Shown piece by piece: positions 1 through 9,254 of a DNA stretch of 64,000 nt (positions are counted from its first letter, which is position 1; each line of letters begins with the position of its first letter). The translations under genes and the position numbers were made by a program. Origin of the DNA: an uncultured Ignavibacteria bacterium (lineage in GTDB: Bacteria > Bacteroidota > Ignavibacteria > SZUA-365). Below the pieces are notes generated by a model, which was not told the origin of the DNA, did not search any database, and was given only the letters and a program-made list of their open reading frames with translations. The stretch covers positions 186,001 through 250,000 of the forward strand of contig CAJXVM010000001.1 in the NCBI GenBank assembly GCA_913061095.1, written 5' to 3'.

Positions 1-483
1 CATTCCCCCCTCCCAAGTTTCTCCAATCAACCATCACCCGCAATCGGGCATACCCCGGTGCTGCAGATCAGCCTTGCACTCCATGCAAGAAATATTCGTG
101 AAACTCTTGACTTTTGCGAACTTTCTATTTAAGATTCGAAGGTCCCATCATATTAAATGCATGACGGCTGAAGCGCACCCGGCCGGGCGTGGGAAGGTGG
201 CCCAATCGGGAGCGTGACATTACGCGATACGCAATCATGCTGGATCTCCTTTCTGATGTTTCGTAGAGGAGCATGGAAAACCGCGATGATCAGCAAATGC
301 TGACAAGTTCGACGAGATGACTGTCCCTTTCCCCTGCGGCAACGGGTTCTGCAGCATGTAAGTAGGGTGCTGCATGACACTGCTCGCGACGTCCTGCCCC
401 GGTTATCGGCGCGTGTTGCCCGGAAAGCAACGCAGAGAGTTTGTTTTTTTGTGAATGCAATTCCACTGTATGAGGAGGAGAAC
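1..483. other. Gene-free left edge and long leader of the giant surface gene
   Basis: No credible coding region is visible; the open frames here are shadows. A weak promoter-like arrangement (TTG near 107, TATTTAAG near 126) could drive the downstream gene, which would give it a leader of roughly 350 bases, but the spacing is short for the FCB pattern. The ribosome site GAGGAGGAG directly precedes the ATG at 484. Confidence 0.35.
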
Positions 484-3400
484 ATGAAGCATGTGATAAC
501 CGGTCTCACCATCCTGTTGTTGATGGTGATGACAATACCCCTTCAAGGACAAACCGGCTGGGGTGTAGACAGATACGAGGGTTTCCGGGCTTCCGTCAAC
601 AATCAGGGTAATATCTCCCAGATCGGATGGACCACCGGTAATCTCGGGAACGCCTGGGATGAAGGCGAGTGGGTGCCCTACTGTCTTTCTCTGAAAAACG
701 TGGATATGACAGTCGGCGCAAGCAATTTCACCCCGATCAGAATCAAATATGATTTCACGAGCGCAAATCCGGCTGTCCGTTTCGTCGACCTGGTGCGCGG
801 TGTTCAGGTTGGTGTGACAGGTTCGATCTATTTTCCGCTTGGATCGAACACTACCGGCGACTACGGCTGGCCCAGCCCTGCTGGTCCACCACTCAACGGA
901 GCACCCTGTCCCCTGACAACAGCCTCCGAACTGACCGACGCACAGAACTGTCAGGATGCAAATGTCTGGGGAGGCACGGCAGCAAACGCGTGGAAACTTC
1001 TGACTCTGCCACAAACGCAGATCAACCGTGACCTGACAACCAGTCCGCTGCAATACGGCGGCACCGGCTCCCCCACCGACGCCGAGCATTGCTTTACGAT
1101 CACGTACGGTGATCTCACCGCGGCAGGCATCTCGGCGACCTATCAGGGACCCATGCAGATCTATTTCTGCCTGCACCTTTCCCAGACCTTCATCTGGTCG
1201 CTTTCCCTGCAGGATCAGCTGGATGTCTCTCCCACGGACGACTGGGGAGGATATCTGTACAGCATTTCTCCCTACGATACGGACTCGAGAGACGGATCCG
1301 GTTACGTCCCGGGCGCGTCCGGACATACGACTCTTCTCGGACAGGGCAGCAGGACGGTTCCCATCCCGATCCCTCCTGCTCCGATCGGAGAGATCTCAGG
1401 ACTGAAGTATTTCGACGCGAACGCGAACGGTGTTCGCGATGCCTCGGAATCGATTCTTGAAGGATGGGAGATTTATATTTCAACCAGTGTTGGCGGTACA
1501 CCGATCTCGTATACCCGGGTGACGGACAATACGGGCGCCTACAGTCTTACCGGACTCCCGGGAGCCGTCTACACGGTTTCCGAAAAATCGCAGGGTCTGA
1601 CTCCGCTCGCTTCTCCGCCACCGAATTACCCATATGCGGCATTCAACCAGACGCCGCCTTCCACGTGGGACGAATCGTACCCCACAACTTTTTCAAGTAT
1701 CAACAGTGGAACGGTTCTCGGTACGGCGACTTCGACGGCGGGCATCGCGCTGGGATATGCTGATGTCTCCTGGGCGGTCGATCTCATTTCGACATCGATT
1801 CAGGGCGATGTGAATTTCGGGAATTTCATCCCTCCGCCTGAGTGCATGGTGACAGCATCTGCCACGTCCGTTTGCAACGATGATCCTCCGGTGACATTGA
1901 CAGCCGCACGGATTGCAGAGGGGACGCCCCCGTACACCGTGTCCTGGTCATATTCATATGCAGGATCCGGAACACCGAGCTGGACGCCGCCATCGTCCCC
2001 GACGGCATTCACATTCGACTATGATCCTTCGACAAATCCTCCGGGGACTTACACATTCACCGCGGTCCTGACCGATGCGAATGGATTGCCGACGCCCCAA
2101 CCGGGCTGCAGCGCGACGATTGTGGTTCATCCTCTTCCGACCGTTTCTGTGTCTGCCTCTCCGACGGCGGTATGCTTCGGAGATCCTTCCACACTGACGG
2201 TGACAACCAATGCATCGAGTCCCACCTATCTCTGGGACGATCCAAACGCCTCGACGACACCGTCCATTACCGTTTCTCCACTCACTACCACGACGTACAC
2301 GGTAATTGTTACTGACGGCACGACTGGCTGCGACAACAGCGGATCGGTCACTGTCACGGTGAACCCGCTCCCGGTCTGCTCCATCACTCCGGCCGATCCC
2401 GTCTGTCCGAACGCGACGACGGTTCACAGTGCTCCTGCCGGCATGAAGGAATACCTCTGGGGTATCAACGGCGACGGCAGTATTGTCGGAGCGAATAATC
2501 AGCAGACAGTCACGGTGGATGCTGCGAACATCTGCAGCGGATCCTACACGCTGAGCCTGTATATCAAGGACCAGAACGACTGTGAAAACAACTGCAGCGC
2601 GGCCATCACGGTGCAGGACATCACACCGCCAACCCTGACAGGCACACTTCCGGGAGGTGCCCAGGGGAATGTCTGCAAGAGCGGAGCGCCGGGACCACCG
2701 AGCGAGGCAATTATCGAAGCAGAGTACAGCGATGATTGTGGGAGTCAAATCATTGCCACGTTTGATCCTGCACAGTCAGGTGTAACAGGAGATGACTGTG
2801 CATGGACAGCAACATACGTTTACAAGATTAAGGACATCTGCAATAATCCTGCACCGGATGCCGTGGTCAAGTACACCGGTGGGGACACTGAGGATCCCGT
2901 GCTCTCGGGAGTGCCGAATGATGTCACAATCCAATGCGATGAGAGTGTACCTGCTCCTCCAACAGTAACCGCGACAGATAACTGCGATCCGAATCCACAG
3001 GTATCGATGACAGAAACTGACACGCAGGATCCCGATCCCACTGTCTGCGGGCACTATTCCTACACAATCACCCGCACCTGGACAGCCACTGACGTCTGCA
3101 GCAACAGCAGCAGTGACTTCCAGACCATCACCGTCGAGGATACAAAGCCTCCGACATTTACGAGGCCGTCCGATATTACCATTTACAGCGACGCCAACTG
3201 CAATTATGACGCAGGCGTGCAGTACACGGGCGATGTCCTGGATGAGAAAGATAATTGCGCGACCGGATTGCAAGCCACATTTTCGGACCAGACCGATGCG
3301 AGCAATCCCTGCAATATTGTCATATCGAGGACATGGTCGCTCAAAGACTATTGCGATAACGCAGCAGCTGATCAAATTCAGACCATCACCGTCAAGGATA

Positions 3401-6400
3401 ACATCCCGCCGACCTTCACCCGTCCGCCAGACATCACCATCTACCGCGATGCAAACTGCGGATACGATGATGACCCGAGCAACACGGGTGATGTGACCGA
3501 CGAAGCTGACAATTGCGGCGTGGGTGAGGCCACGTACGCTGATGTGGTCGACAATACCGACAAGTGCAATGTGGTCATCACGCGCACGTGGTCACTAGTC
3601 GACAACTGCGGCAACGCGGCGGCCGATCAGGTCCAGACCATCACCGTCAAGGACAACACCCCGCCGACCTTCACCCGTCCGGCCGACATCACCATCTATC
3701 GCGATGCGAACTGCAATTATGATGCAAGCATCGCCGTCACCGGGGATGTCACCGACGAAGATGATAACTGCGACGTGGGTGAAGCCACATTCGCCGATGT
3801 GGTCGACAATACCGACAAGTGCAACGTGATCATCACGCGCACATGGTCACTGGTCGACGACTGCGGCAACGCGGCGGCCGATCAGATCCAGACCATTACG
3901 GTCAAGGACAACATCCCACCGACGTTCACTCGTCCGCCCGATATCACCATCTATCGTGACGGTACCTGTGATTATGATGCAAGCCTGTCACAGACCGGAG
4001 ATGTGACGGACGAAGCCGACAACTGCGACGTTGGTGAGGCCACATATGCTGATGTCGTTGACAACACCGATCCGTGCAATGTGATCATCACACGCACCTG
4101 GTCACTGGTTGACGACTGCGGCAACGCGGCGGCCGATCAGATTCAGACCATCACCGTCAAGGACAATACCCCGCCGACATTCACCCGTCCGCCCGACATC
4201 ACCATATTCCGTGATGCGAACTGCGGATACGATGACGACCCGAGCAACACGGGCGATGTGACCGACGAAGCCGACAATTGTGGTGTGGGTGAGGCTACGT
4301 ACGCTGATGTGGTCGACAATACCGACAAGTGCAATGTGATCATCACACGCACCTGGTCACTGGTCGACGATTGCGGCAACGCGGCGGCCGATCAGGTCCA
4401 GACCATCACCGTCAAGGACAACACCCCGCCGACCTTCACCCGTCCGCCCGACATCACCATCTATCGCGATGTGAACTGCAATTATGATGCGGGCATCGCC
4501 TTCACCGGGGATGTCACCGACGAAGATGACAATTGCGACGTGGGTGAAGCCACATTCGCCGATGTGGTCGACAATACCGACAAGTGCAACGTGATCATCA
4601 CGCGCACCTGGTCGCTGGTCGACGACTGCGGCAACGCGGCAGCCGATCAGATTCAGACCATTACGGTCAAGGACAACATCCCGCCGACCTTCACTCGTCC
4701 GCCCGACATCACCATCTATCGCGATGCCAACTGCAACTATGATGCAAGCATCGCCGTCACCGGAGATGTCACCGACGAAGATGATAACTGCGACGTGGGT
4801 GAGGCCACATTCGCCGATGTCGTTGACAAAACCGATCCCTGCAATGTGATCATCACACGCACCTGGTCACTGGTTGACGACTGCGGCAACGCGGCAGCCG
4901 ATCAGATTCAGACCATTACGGTCAAGGACAACATCCCTCCGACCTTCACCCGTCCGCCCGACATCACCATATTCCGTGATGCGAACTGCGGATACGATGA
5001 CGACCCGAGCAACACGGGTGATGTGACCGACGAAGCCGACAATTGCGGCGTGGGCGAGGCTACGTACGCTGATGTGGTCGACAATACCGACAAGTGCAAT
5101 GTGATCATCACACGCACCTGGTCACTGGTTGACGACTGCGGCAATGCGGCGGCCGATCAGATTCAGACCATTACCGTCAAGGACAACACCCCGCCGACGT
5201 TCACCCGTCCGCCTGACATCACCATCTACCGCGATGCGAACTGCAACTATGATGCAGGCATCGCCGTCACAGGGGATGTCACCGACGAAGATGACAACTG
5301 CGACGTGGGTGAGGCCACATTCGCCGATGTCGTTGACAATACCGACAAGTGCAACGTGATCATCACGCGCACGTGGTCACTGATCGACGACTGCGGCAAC
5401 GCGGCAGCCGATCAGATTCAGACTATTACGGTCAAGGATAACATCCCGCCGACCTTCACCCGTCCGCCTGACATCACCATCTATCGCGATGCCAACTGCA
5501 ACTATGATGCAAGCATCGCCGTCACCGGGGATGTCACTGACGAAGATGACAATTGTGACGTGGGCGAAGCCACATACGCGGATGTGATCGACAATTCCGA
5601 CCCGTGCGATGTAATTATTGCGCGCACCTGGTCACTGGTCGACGATTGCGGAAATGCCGCACCAGATCAGGTACAGACAATACACGTTATCGATAACATG
5701 GCCCCCATCTGGTTGAATTCTCCACCGCAGAGTATCACGGTACCCTGCGCGACGGATCCAATCCCCTTCTGGGAGCCTGTTGTCAATGTGGATTACAAGG
5801 ACAACTGCGACCAGAATCCCACATTGGATCTTGTTATTGTCCACGACATCATTCCGCAACCTGACGGAACCAAGTGGCATATCCGTTCCTGGAGAGTCAT
5901 TGATGCCTGTAATCTCAGTTCGACAACGGTCACACAGACGATTGTCGAACTGCGCTGCCAGTTTGCCTCCCTGACACAGGGATTCTATGGTAACAGTGGC
6001 GGCACATGGTGCGGGAATGGTGCCAGTACGATCAATCTGCTGAACTCCCTGCTGACGACGCCACTCGTTGTCGGTATCCTGAACACGGGATCGTTCACTG
6101 TCGGCATCGGTGAAGGGAACTGTGTCATCCAGGCACTGCCACCTCTCGGAAATGCGTACGCATTGACGAAGGATTACAGCTTCAATCCGCAGTGCAGCGC
6201 TACGCCAGGCAGTCCCCCGATTATGACTCGCGGCAGGTTCGAAAACAATCTCCTCACGCAGGCGATTACGTTCGGACTCAATCTGCGGCTTGATCCGAAT
6301 CTTATAACCGACCTGTACCTGCCGCCGCCTACTCTGCCGTACCTGTGGACCATTGACGCCGACTACGTCAACGGCATCTGTCTCGACGGCAATGACATCG

Positions 6401-6948
6401 AAGCCGGCCTGCCGAAGTCGTTCTACATTCCTCCGGCGGTGCTGACGGCGATGGGATCAAACGGCAGCAACAGGGGTCTGTCGGATCTGAGGGATTTCGC
6501 AAACCGCGCGATTGCAGGACTGTCAATCAGTCCCGCAACTCTGACGGAAGTGCTCGACGCCCTCGATGCCTTCAACAAGGGCTTTGACGGCGCCCGCTTC
6601 TTTGCGGGGTATCATCCGATGGCGGCGCCGAAGTCTGTCGTGCGTGAGAAACTGCCCGAGAACTTCGCACTCCATCAGAATCACCCGAATCCCTTCAATC
6701 CGTCCACGACGATTACATTTACGATTCCACAGGAGTGCAATGTGCGACTGGCCGTGTACAACGCGCTCGGTGAGGAGATCGCTGTTCTTCTCGATCGCAG
6801 CGTTCCCGCCGGCACACACGCAGTGACGTGGAACAGCAATACCGCGAGAACAAACCTTCCGTCCGGTGTATACACCTACCGCATTCATGCGCAGGTACCC
6901 GACGGTGTGGACTTCCATGACGTGAAGAAGATGATGCTGGTGAAATAA
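484..6948 (+). CDS. Giant repeat-containing T9SS-sorted surface protein
   Basis: The start is placed at the ATG at 484 because it follows a strong GAGGAGGAG site and gives a clean signal peptide (MKHVITGLTILLLMVMTIPL, cleaved near QGQ); the frame is open further upstream but without such signals. The protein is 2154 residues. In order: a unique region (about 25-300), an SdrD_B-like domain (about 302-420, 'GLKYFDANANGVRD'), Ig/PKD-like domains (about 450-720), degenerate HYR-like modules (about 720-880), ten near-identical 85-residue repeats (about 884-1734), a unique region, and a type A T9SS sorting domain in the last 90 residues ('HPNPFNPSTTI'). Each repeat has four regularly placed cysteines, expected to form disulfides outside the cell. 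Secretion by T9SS follows from the family; an adhesive or structural surface role is inference. The gene is monocistronic and ends at a strong terminator. Confidence 0.9.
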   Translation: MKHVITGLTILLLMVMTIPLQGQTGWGVDRYEGFRASVNNQGNISQIGWTTGNLGNAWDEGEWVPYCLSLKNVDMTVGASNFTPIRIKYDFTSANPAVRFVDLVRGVQVGVTGSIYFPLGSNTTGDYGWPSPAGPPLNGAPCPLTTASELTDAQNCQDANVWGGTAANAWKLLTLPQTQINRDLTTSPLQYGGTGSPTDAEHCFTITYGDLTAAGISATYQGPMQIYFCLHLSQTFIWSLSLQDQLDVSPTDDWGGYLYSISPYDTDSRDGSGYVPGASGHTTLLGQGSRTVPIPIPPAPIGEISGLKYFDANANGVRDASESILEGWEIYISTSVGGTPISYTRVTDNTGAYSLTGLPGAVYTVSEKSQGLTPLASPPPNYPYAAFNQTPPSTWDESYPTTFSSINSGTVLGTATSTAGIALGYADVSWAVDLISTSIQGDVNFGNFIPPPECMVTASATSVCNDDPPVTLTAARIAEGTPPYTVSWSYSYAGSGTPSWTPPSSPTAFTFDYDPSTNPPGTYTFTAVLTDANGLPTPQPGCSATIVVHPLPTVSVSASPTAVCFGDPSTLTVTTNASSPTYLWDDPNASTTPSITVSPLTTTTYTVIVTDGTTGCDNSGSVTVTVNPLPVCSITPADPVCPNATTVHSAPAGMKEYLWGINGDGSIVGANNQQTVTVDAANICSGSYTLSLYIKDQNDCENNCSAAITVQDITPPTLTGTLPGGAQGNVCKSGAPGPPSEAIIEAEYSDDCGSQIIATFDPAQSGVTGDDCAWTATYVYKIKDICNNPAPDAVVKYTGGDTEDPVLSGVPNDVTIQCDESVPAPPTVTATDNCDPNPQVSMTETDTQDPDPTVCGHYSYTITRTWTATDVCSNSSSDFQTITVEDTKPPTFTRPSDITIYSDANCNYDAGVQYTGDVLDEKDNCATGLQATFSDQTDASNPCNIVISRTWSLKDYCDNAAADQIQTITVKDNIPPTFTRPPDITIYRDANCGYDDDPSNTGDVTDEADNCGVGEATYADVVDNTDKCNVVITRTWSLVDNCGNAAADQVQTITVKDNTPPTFTRPADITIYRDANCNYDASIAVTGDVTDEDDNCDVGEATFADVVDNTDKCNVIITRTWSLVDDCGNAAADQIQTITVKDNIPPTFTRPPDITIYRDGTCDYDASLSQTGDVTDEADNCDVGEATYADVVDNTDPCNVIITRTWSLVDDCGNAAADQIQTITVKDNTPPTFTRPPDITIFRDANCGYDDDPSNTGDVTDEADNCGVGEATYADVVDNTDKCNVIITRTWSLVDDCGNAAADQVQTITVKDNTPPTFTRPPDITIYRDVNCNYDAGIAFTGDVTDEDDNCDVGEATFADVVDNTDKCNVIITRTWSLVDDCGNAAADQIQTITVKDNIPPTFTRPPDITIYRDANCNYDASIAVTGDVTDEDDNCDVGEATFADVVDKTDPCNVIITRTWSLVDDCGNAAADQIQTITVKDNIPPTFTRPPDITIFRDANCGYDDDPSNTGDVTDEADNCGVGEATYADVVDNTDKCNVIITRTWSLVDDCGNAAADQIQTITVKDNTPPTFTRPPDITIYRDANCNYDAGIAVTGDVTDEDDNCDVGEATFADVVDNTDKCNVIITRTWSLIDDCGNAAADQIQTITVKDNIPPTFTRPPDITIYRDANCNYDASIAVTGDVTDEDDNCDVGEATYADVIDNSDPCDVIIARTWSLVDDCGNAAPDQVQTIHVIDNMAPIWLNSPPQSITVPCATDPIPFWEPVVNVDYKDNCDQNPTLDLVIVHDIIPQPDGTKWHIRSWRVIDACNLSSTTVTQTIVELRCQFASLTQGFYGNSGGTWCGNGASTINLLNSLLTTPLVVGILNTGSFTVGIGEGNCVIQALPPLGNAYALTKDYSFNPQCSATPGSPPIMTRGRFENNLLTQAITFGLNLRLDPNLITDLYLPPPTLPYLWTIDADYVNGICLDGNDIEAGLPKSFYIPPAVLTAMGSNGSNRGLSDLRDFANRAIAGLSISPATLTEVLDALDAFNKGFDGARFFAGYHPMAAPKSVVREKLPENFALHQNHPNPFNPSTTITFTIPQECNVRLAVYNALGEEIAVLLDRSVPAGTHAVTWNSNTARTNLPSGVYTYRIHAQVPDGVDFHDVKKMMLVK
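3133..5685 (+). repeat. Ten in-frame tandem repeats (255 bp) with 765-bp higher-order order
   Basis: Units start at 3133, 3391, 3646, 3901, 4156, 4411, 4666, 4921, 5176 and 5431. All are exactly 255 bp (85 codons) except the first, which is 258. Each begins with a V-K-D-N-[IT]-P-P-T-F-T type motif and ends with C-G-N-A-A-[AP]-D-Q. Units 2, 5 and 8 carry the variant 'CGYDDDPSNTG', so the array has an A-B-C pattern repeated three times with a 765-bp period. This points to recent duplication of three-unit blocks. Confidence 0.97.
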
Positions 6949-7005
6949 TCACCTGCATCATCAAGGCACGCAGATTCTCCCGGATCTGCGCTCTCCCTCC
7001 ACTCA

Positions 7006-7041
7006 TACAAAACGGACCCGCCAAGGCGGGTCCGTTTTGTA
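7006..7041. terminator. Bidirectional terminator between convergent genes
   Basis: A perfect 17-bp stem (7006-7022 pairing with 7025-7041) with an AA at the tip. The GC-rich core CGGACCCGCC is flanked by AAAA/TTTT on the two sides, so it can serve the giant gene on the plus strand and the transketolase gene on the minus strand. Confidence 0.9.
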
Positions 7042-7099
7042 TATTCACGATACCGTATTCTGATGCCTTCACGTGATCGGACACCAGAGACAGTGGTCA

Positions 7100-8026
7100 T
7101 CAACTCGTATGCAGAAAGGACTCCACCTGATCGCGAATCCCATCAGCGTCGAGACCGAAATGACGATACAGATCTGTCGGTGAACCGGATCGGCCGTAAC
7201 TCTGCATGCCGATACGCTTCATGCGTGTGGGATGATGCTCACCGAGAACCTCCGCGACCGCGCCGCCGAGTCCTCCGATCACGCTGTGATCTTCGACAGT
7301 GATGACGCGGCCGGTCTCTTTCGCAGCCTGGACGACAGCATCCACATCGAGGGGCGCGATCGTATGAATATTCACCACACGGATACTCAGTCCCTTCTGC
7401 TCGAGCTGCTCCGCCGCCTTCAGCGAATGCATGACCACACCGCCGGTGGTGAACATCACGGCATCGGTGCCGTCCTTCAGGGTATCTGCCTTGCCAAACC
7501 TGAATTCGTAGCTTTCATCGTGGACCTCCTCAACCCCCTGCCGTGTCAGACGGAGAAAGGCAGGCTGATCATAGGTAGCAAGGAAGCGCACGGCCGCCTT
7601 TGTCTCACGGTCGTCGGCAGGCTGGATGACCGCCATGTTCGGGAGCGTTCGCATGAGCGCAATATCCTCGAGGGCCATCTGACTGTAGCCGTCCTCGCCG
7701 ATGGCAACACCGCAATGCGTCCCGACAATGGTGACGGGTGTGTCGGTATATCCGATCGACATGCGAATGACCTCGAAACGCCCGACGACGAAGGTGGAAA
7801 ACGAACAGATGAACGGTTTTTTCCCTGAAAGCGCCATTCCGGCGGCAGCGCCGATCATGTTGTGTTCCTGAATACCCATCTCGTAGAAACGCGCAGGGTA
7901 GCGCTCGGCGAACATCTGAGACTGTGTGGATTTTGACAGATCGGCGTCGAACACGACGAGCTCGGGATGCGAGGCTCCCAGTTCTGCAAGTTCTTCACCG
8001 AATGATACGCGTGTCGCTTTTGCCAT
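7100..8026 (-). CDS. Transketolase, C-terminal subunit
   Basis: This 308-residue protein is the pyrimidine-binding plus C-terminal half of a transketolase encoded as two genes. The N-terminal part shows the transketolase Pyr-domain order with 'EMGIQEHNMIGAAAGMA', which contains the glutamate that activates the thiamine diphosphate ring in this family. The C-terminal domain begins near 'GLSIRVVNIHTIAPLD'. It works with the product of the gene immediately upstream (16-base gap) in the non-oxidative pentose phosphate pathway. Split transketolases are common in many bacteria and archaea, so this is not a broken gene. A role in a specialised pathway rather than in central metabolism cannot be excluded from sequence alone. 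Confidence 0.92.
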   Translation of the reverse strand: MAKATRVSFGEELAELGASHPELVVFDADLSKSTQSQMFAERYPARFYEMGIQEHNMIGAAAGMALSGKKPFICSFSTFVVGRFEVIRMSIGYTDTPVTIVGTHCGVAIGEDGYSQMALEDIALMRTLPNMAVIQPADDRETKAAVRFLATYDQPAFLRLTRQGVEEVHDESYEFRFGKADTLKDGTDAVMFTTGGVVMHSLKAAEQLEQKGLSIRVVNIHTIAPLDVDAVVQAAKETGRVITVEDHSVIGGLGGAVAEVLGEHHPTRMKRIGMQSYGRSGSPTDLYRHFGLDADGIRDQVESFLHTS

Positions 8027-8042
8027 GATGCAGTGCTGATCC

Positions 8043-8870
8043 TCAGTTGAGTAATGCTTCGAGTTCTTTGAGTGCGGCTTCCGCCTGCTCGTCGTTCGGC
8101 GCTTTGCCGTGCCACTCGGTCGGATCCTCCATGAAGGAAACGCCTTTGCCCTTCACGGTATGGGCAATAATGAAATGCGGACGGCTGTCGAGCTCCTGTG
8201 CATTGGTCAGCGCGGTATCGATGGCTTCGAAGTCGTGCCCGTCGATTTCCTGCACGGCCCAGTTGAAACTCGCAATCTTGTCTGCCAGTGGCTCGAGATT
8301 CATGATTTCATTGGTCGGACCGTCGATCTGTCCCTTGTTGTAGTCCATGATGACGATCAGATTGTCGAGTTTGAACTTGGCCGCTGAAAGCATCGCCTCC
8401 CAGATCTGGCCTTCCTGCGACTCACCGTCACCAATGACACAGTACACGCGATAGTCCTTGTTGTCGAGCCGGGCGCTCATGGCCATCCCCTGGGCGATAC
8501 TGAGTCCCTGACCGAGCGATCCGGTTGATGCCTCGACCGCCGGAACGGATCCGTTATGTGGATGGCCCTGCAGGCGGCTGTCGACCCTGCGAAGTGTCAG
8601 CAGTTCGTCATGGTCAATCACACCGGCGCGGGCAAGCACCGCGTAAAGGGCGGGAACCCCATGTCCCTTCGACAGCACGAGACGGTTCCTGTCCGGGTCA
8701 TCCGCGTTTTCCTTCGTTCTCCGGACGTACTTGAACATGAGAACAGTAAGAAGATCGATAAGGGAAAGCGAACCGCCGGGATGGCCCGATCCGGCCGCGT
8801 GCAGCATCCGGATAATGTCGATCCGCATTTCGTTCGCAGCACGCTGCAGTGCGGGGATTGTAAGATCCAT
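8043..8870 (-). CDS. Transketolase, N-terminal subunit
   Basis: A 275-residue thiamine diphosphate-binding subunit. The cofactor motif is clear: 'VIGDGESQEGQIWEAM' followed about 25 residues later by an Asn (IVIMDYNKGQIDG). The N-terminal motif 'MLHAAGSGHPGGSLSLIDLL' carries the conserved histidine, and 'LSKGHGVPALYAVLA' is the second transketolase signature. It is the first gene of the pair and ends just before the C-terminal subunit gene, so the two halves are expected in equal amounts. Length fits the usual 270-285 residues of split N-terminal subunits. Confidence 0.92.
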   Translation of the reverse strand: MDLTIPALQRAANEMRIDIIRMLHAAGSGHPGGSLSLIDLLTVLMFKYVRRTKENADDPDRNRLVLSKGHGVPALYAVLARAGVIDHDELLTLRRVDSRLQGHPHNGSVPAVEASTGSLGQGLSIAQGMAMSARLDNKDYRVYCVIGDGESQEGQIWEAMLSAAKFKLDNLIVIMDYNKGQIDGPTNEIMNLEPLADKIASFNWAVQEIDGHDFEAIDTALTNAQELDSRPHFIIAHTVKGKGVSFMEDPTEWHGKAPNDEQAEAALKELEALLN

Positions 8871-8911
8871 GGGTGTTGTGAAGTGAGCGTTTGTGAGTAT
8901 GGTGAGCGTAT

Positions 8912-9253
8912 TCAGGACTGAAGAAGATCCTCATCCACTTCGATTTCCATGCGCAGCATCGCGGCGCCGAGTGTCTTGCCCTGCGCGTCATGCTTGAGCG
9001 AGACGGTACCGCCGCCGCCCAGCGTGTTGTTCAGGATGAAATTCAAAGCACCGAGATTCGGAAGCTCATAGCGCTCCACCGTGCCATGACAGATACCTGC
9101 GAAGTGCTTCTTTACCGCATCAATGGTAAGCTGTTCAACGAGAACGGGATAGAAGCGTTCATCGCGAGCGATGACTCCCACGTTCCCGGCATCACCCTTG
9201 TCGCCGGAACGGGCATGGGCAATCTCGATGAGTCTGACGGTTTTCCTGGCCAT
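8912..9253 (-). CDS. AtuA-related small protein (C-terminal domain as a separate subunit)
   Basis: A 113-residue protein starting 'VRLIEIAHARSGDKGDAGN', the signature of the C-terminal domain that in other bacteria is fused to AtuA (acyclic terpene utilisation) proteins. Its ATG lies one base after the stop of the AtuA-like gene (9255), so the two are translationally linked and probably form one complex. The biochemical activity of the family is not settled. In Pseudomonas, AtuA belongs to the citronellol/geraniol gene set, but no other genes of that pathway are seen here, so the pathway assignment is open. Confidence 0.8.
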   Translation of the reverse strand: MARKTVRLIEIAHARSGDKGDAGNVGVIARDERFYPVLVEQLTIDAVKKHFAGICHGTVERYELPNLGALNFILNNTLGGGGTVSLKHDAQGKTLGAAMLRMEIEVDEDLLQS

Positions 9254-9254
9254 G

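Noticed and set aside
3133-5685. Regular 255-bp repeats as a possible CRISPR or satellite
   Set aside because: The units are in frame, contiguous without spacers and encode a conserved protein module.
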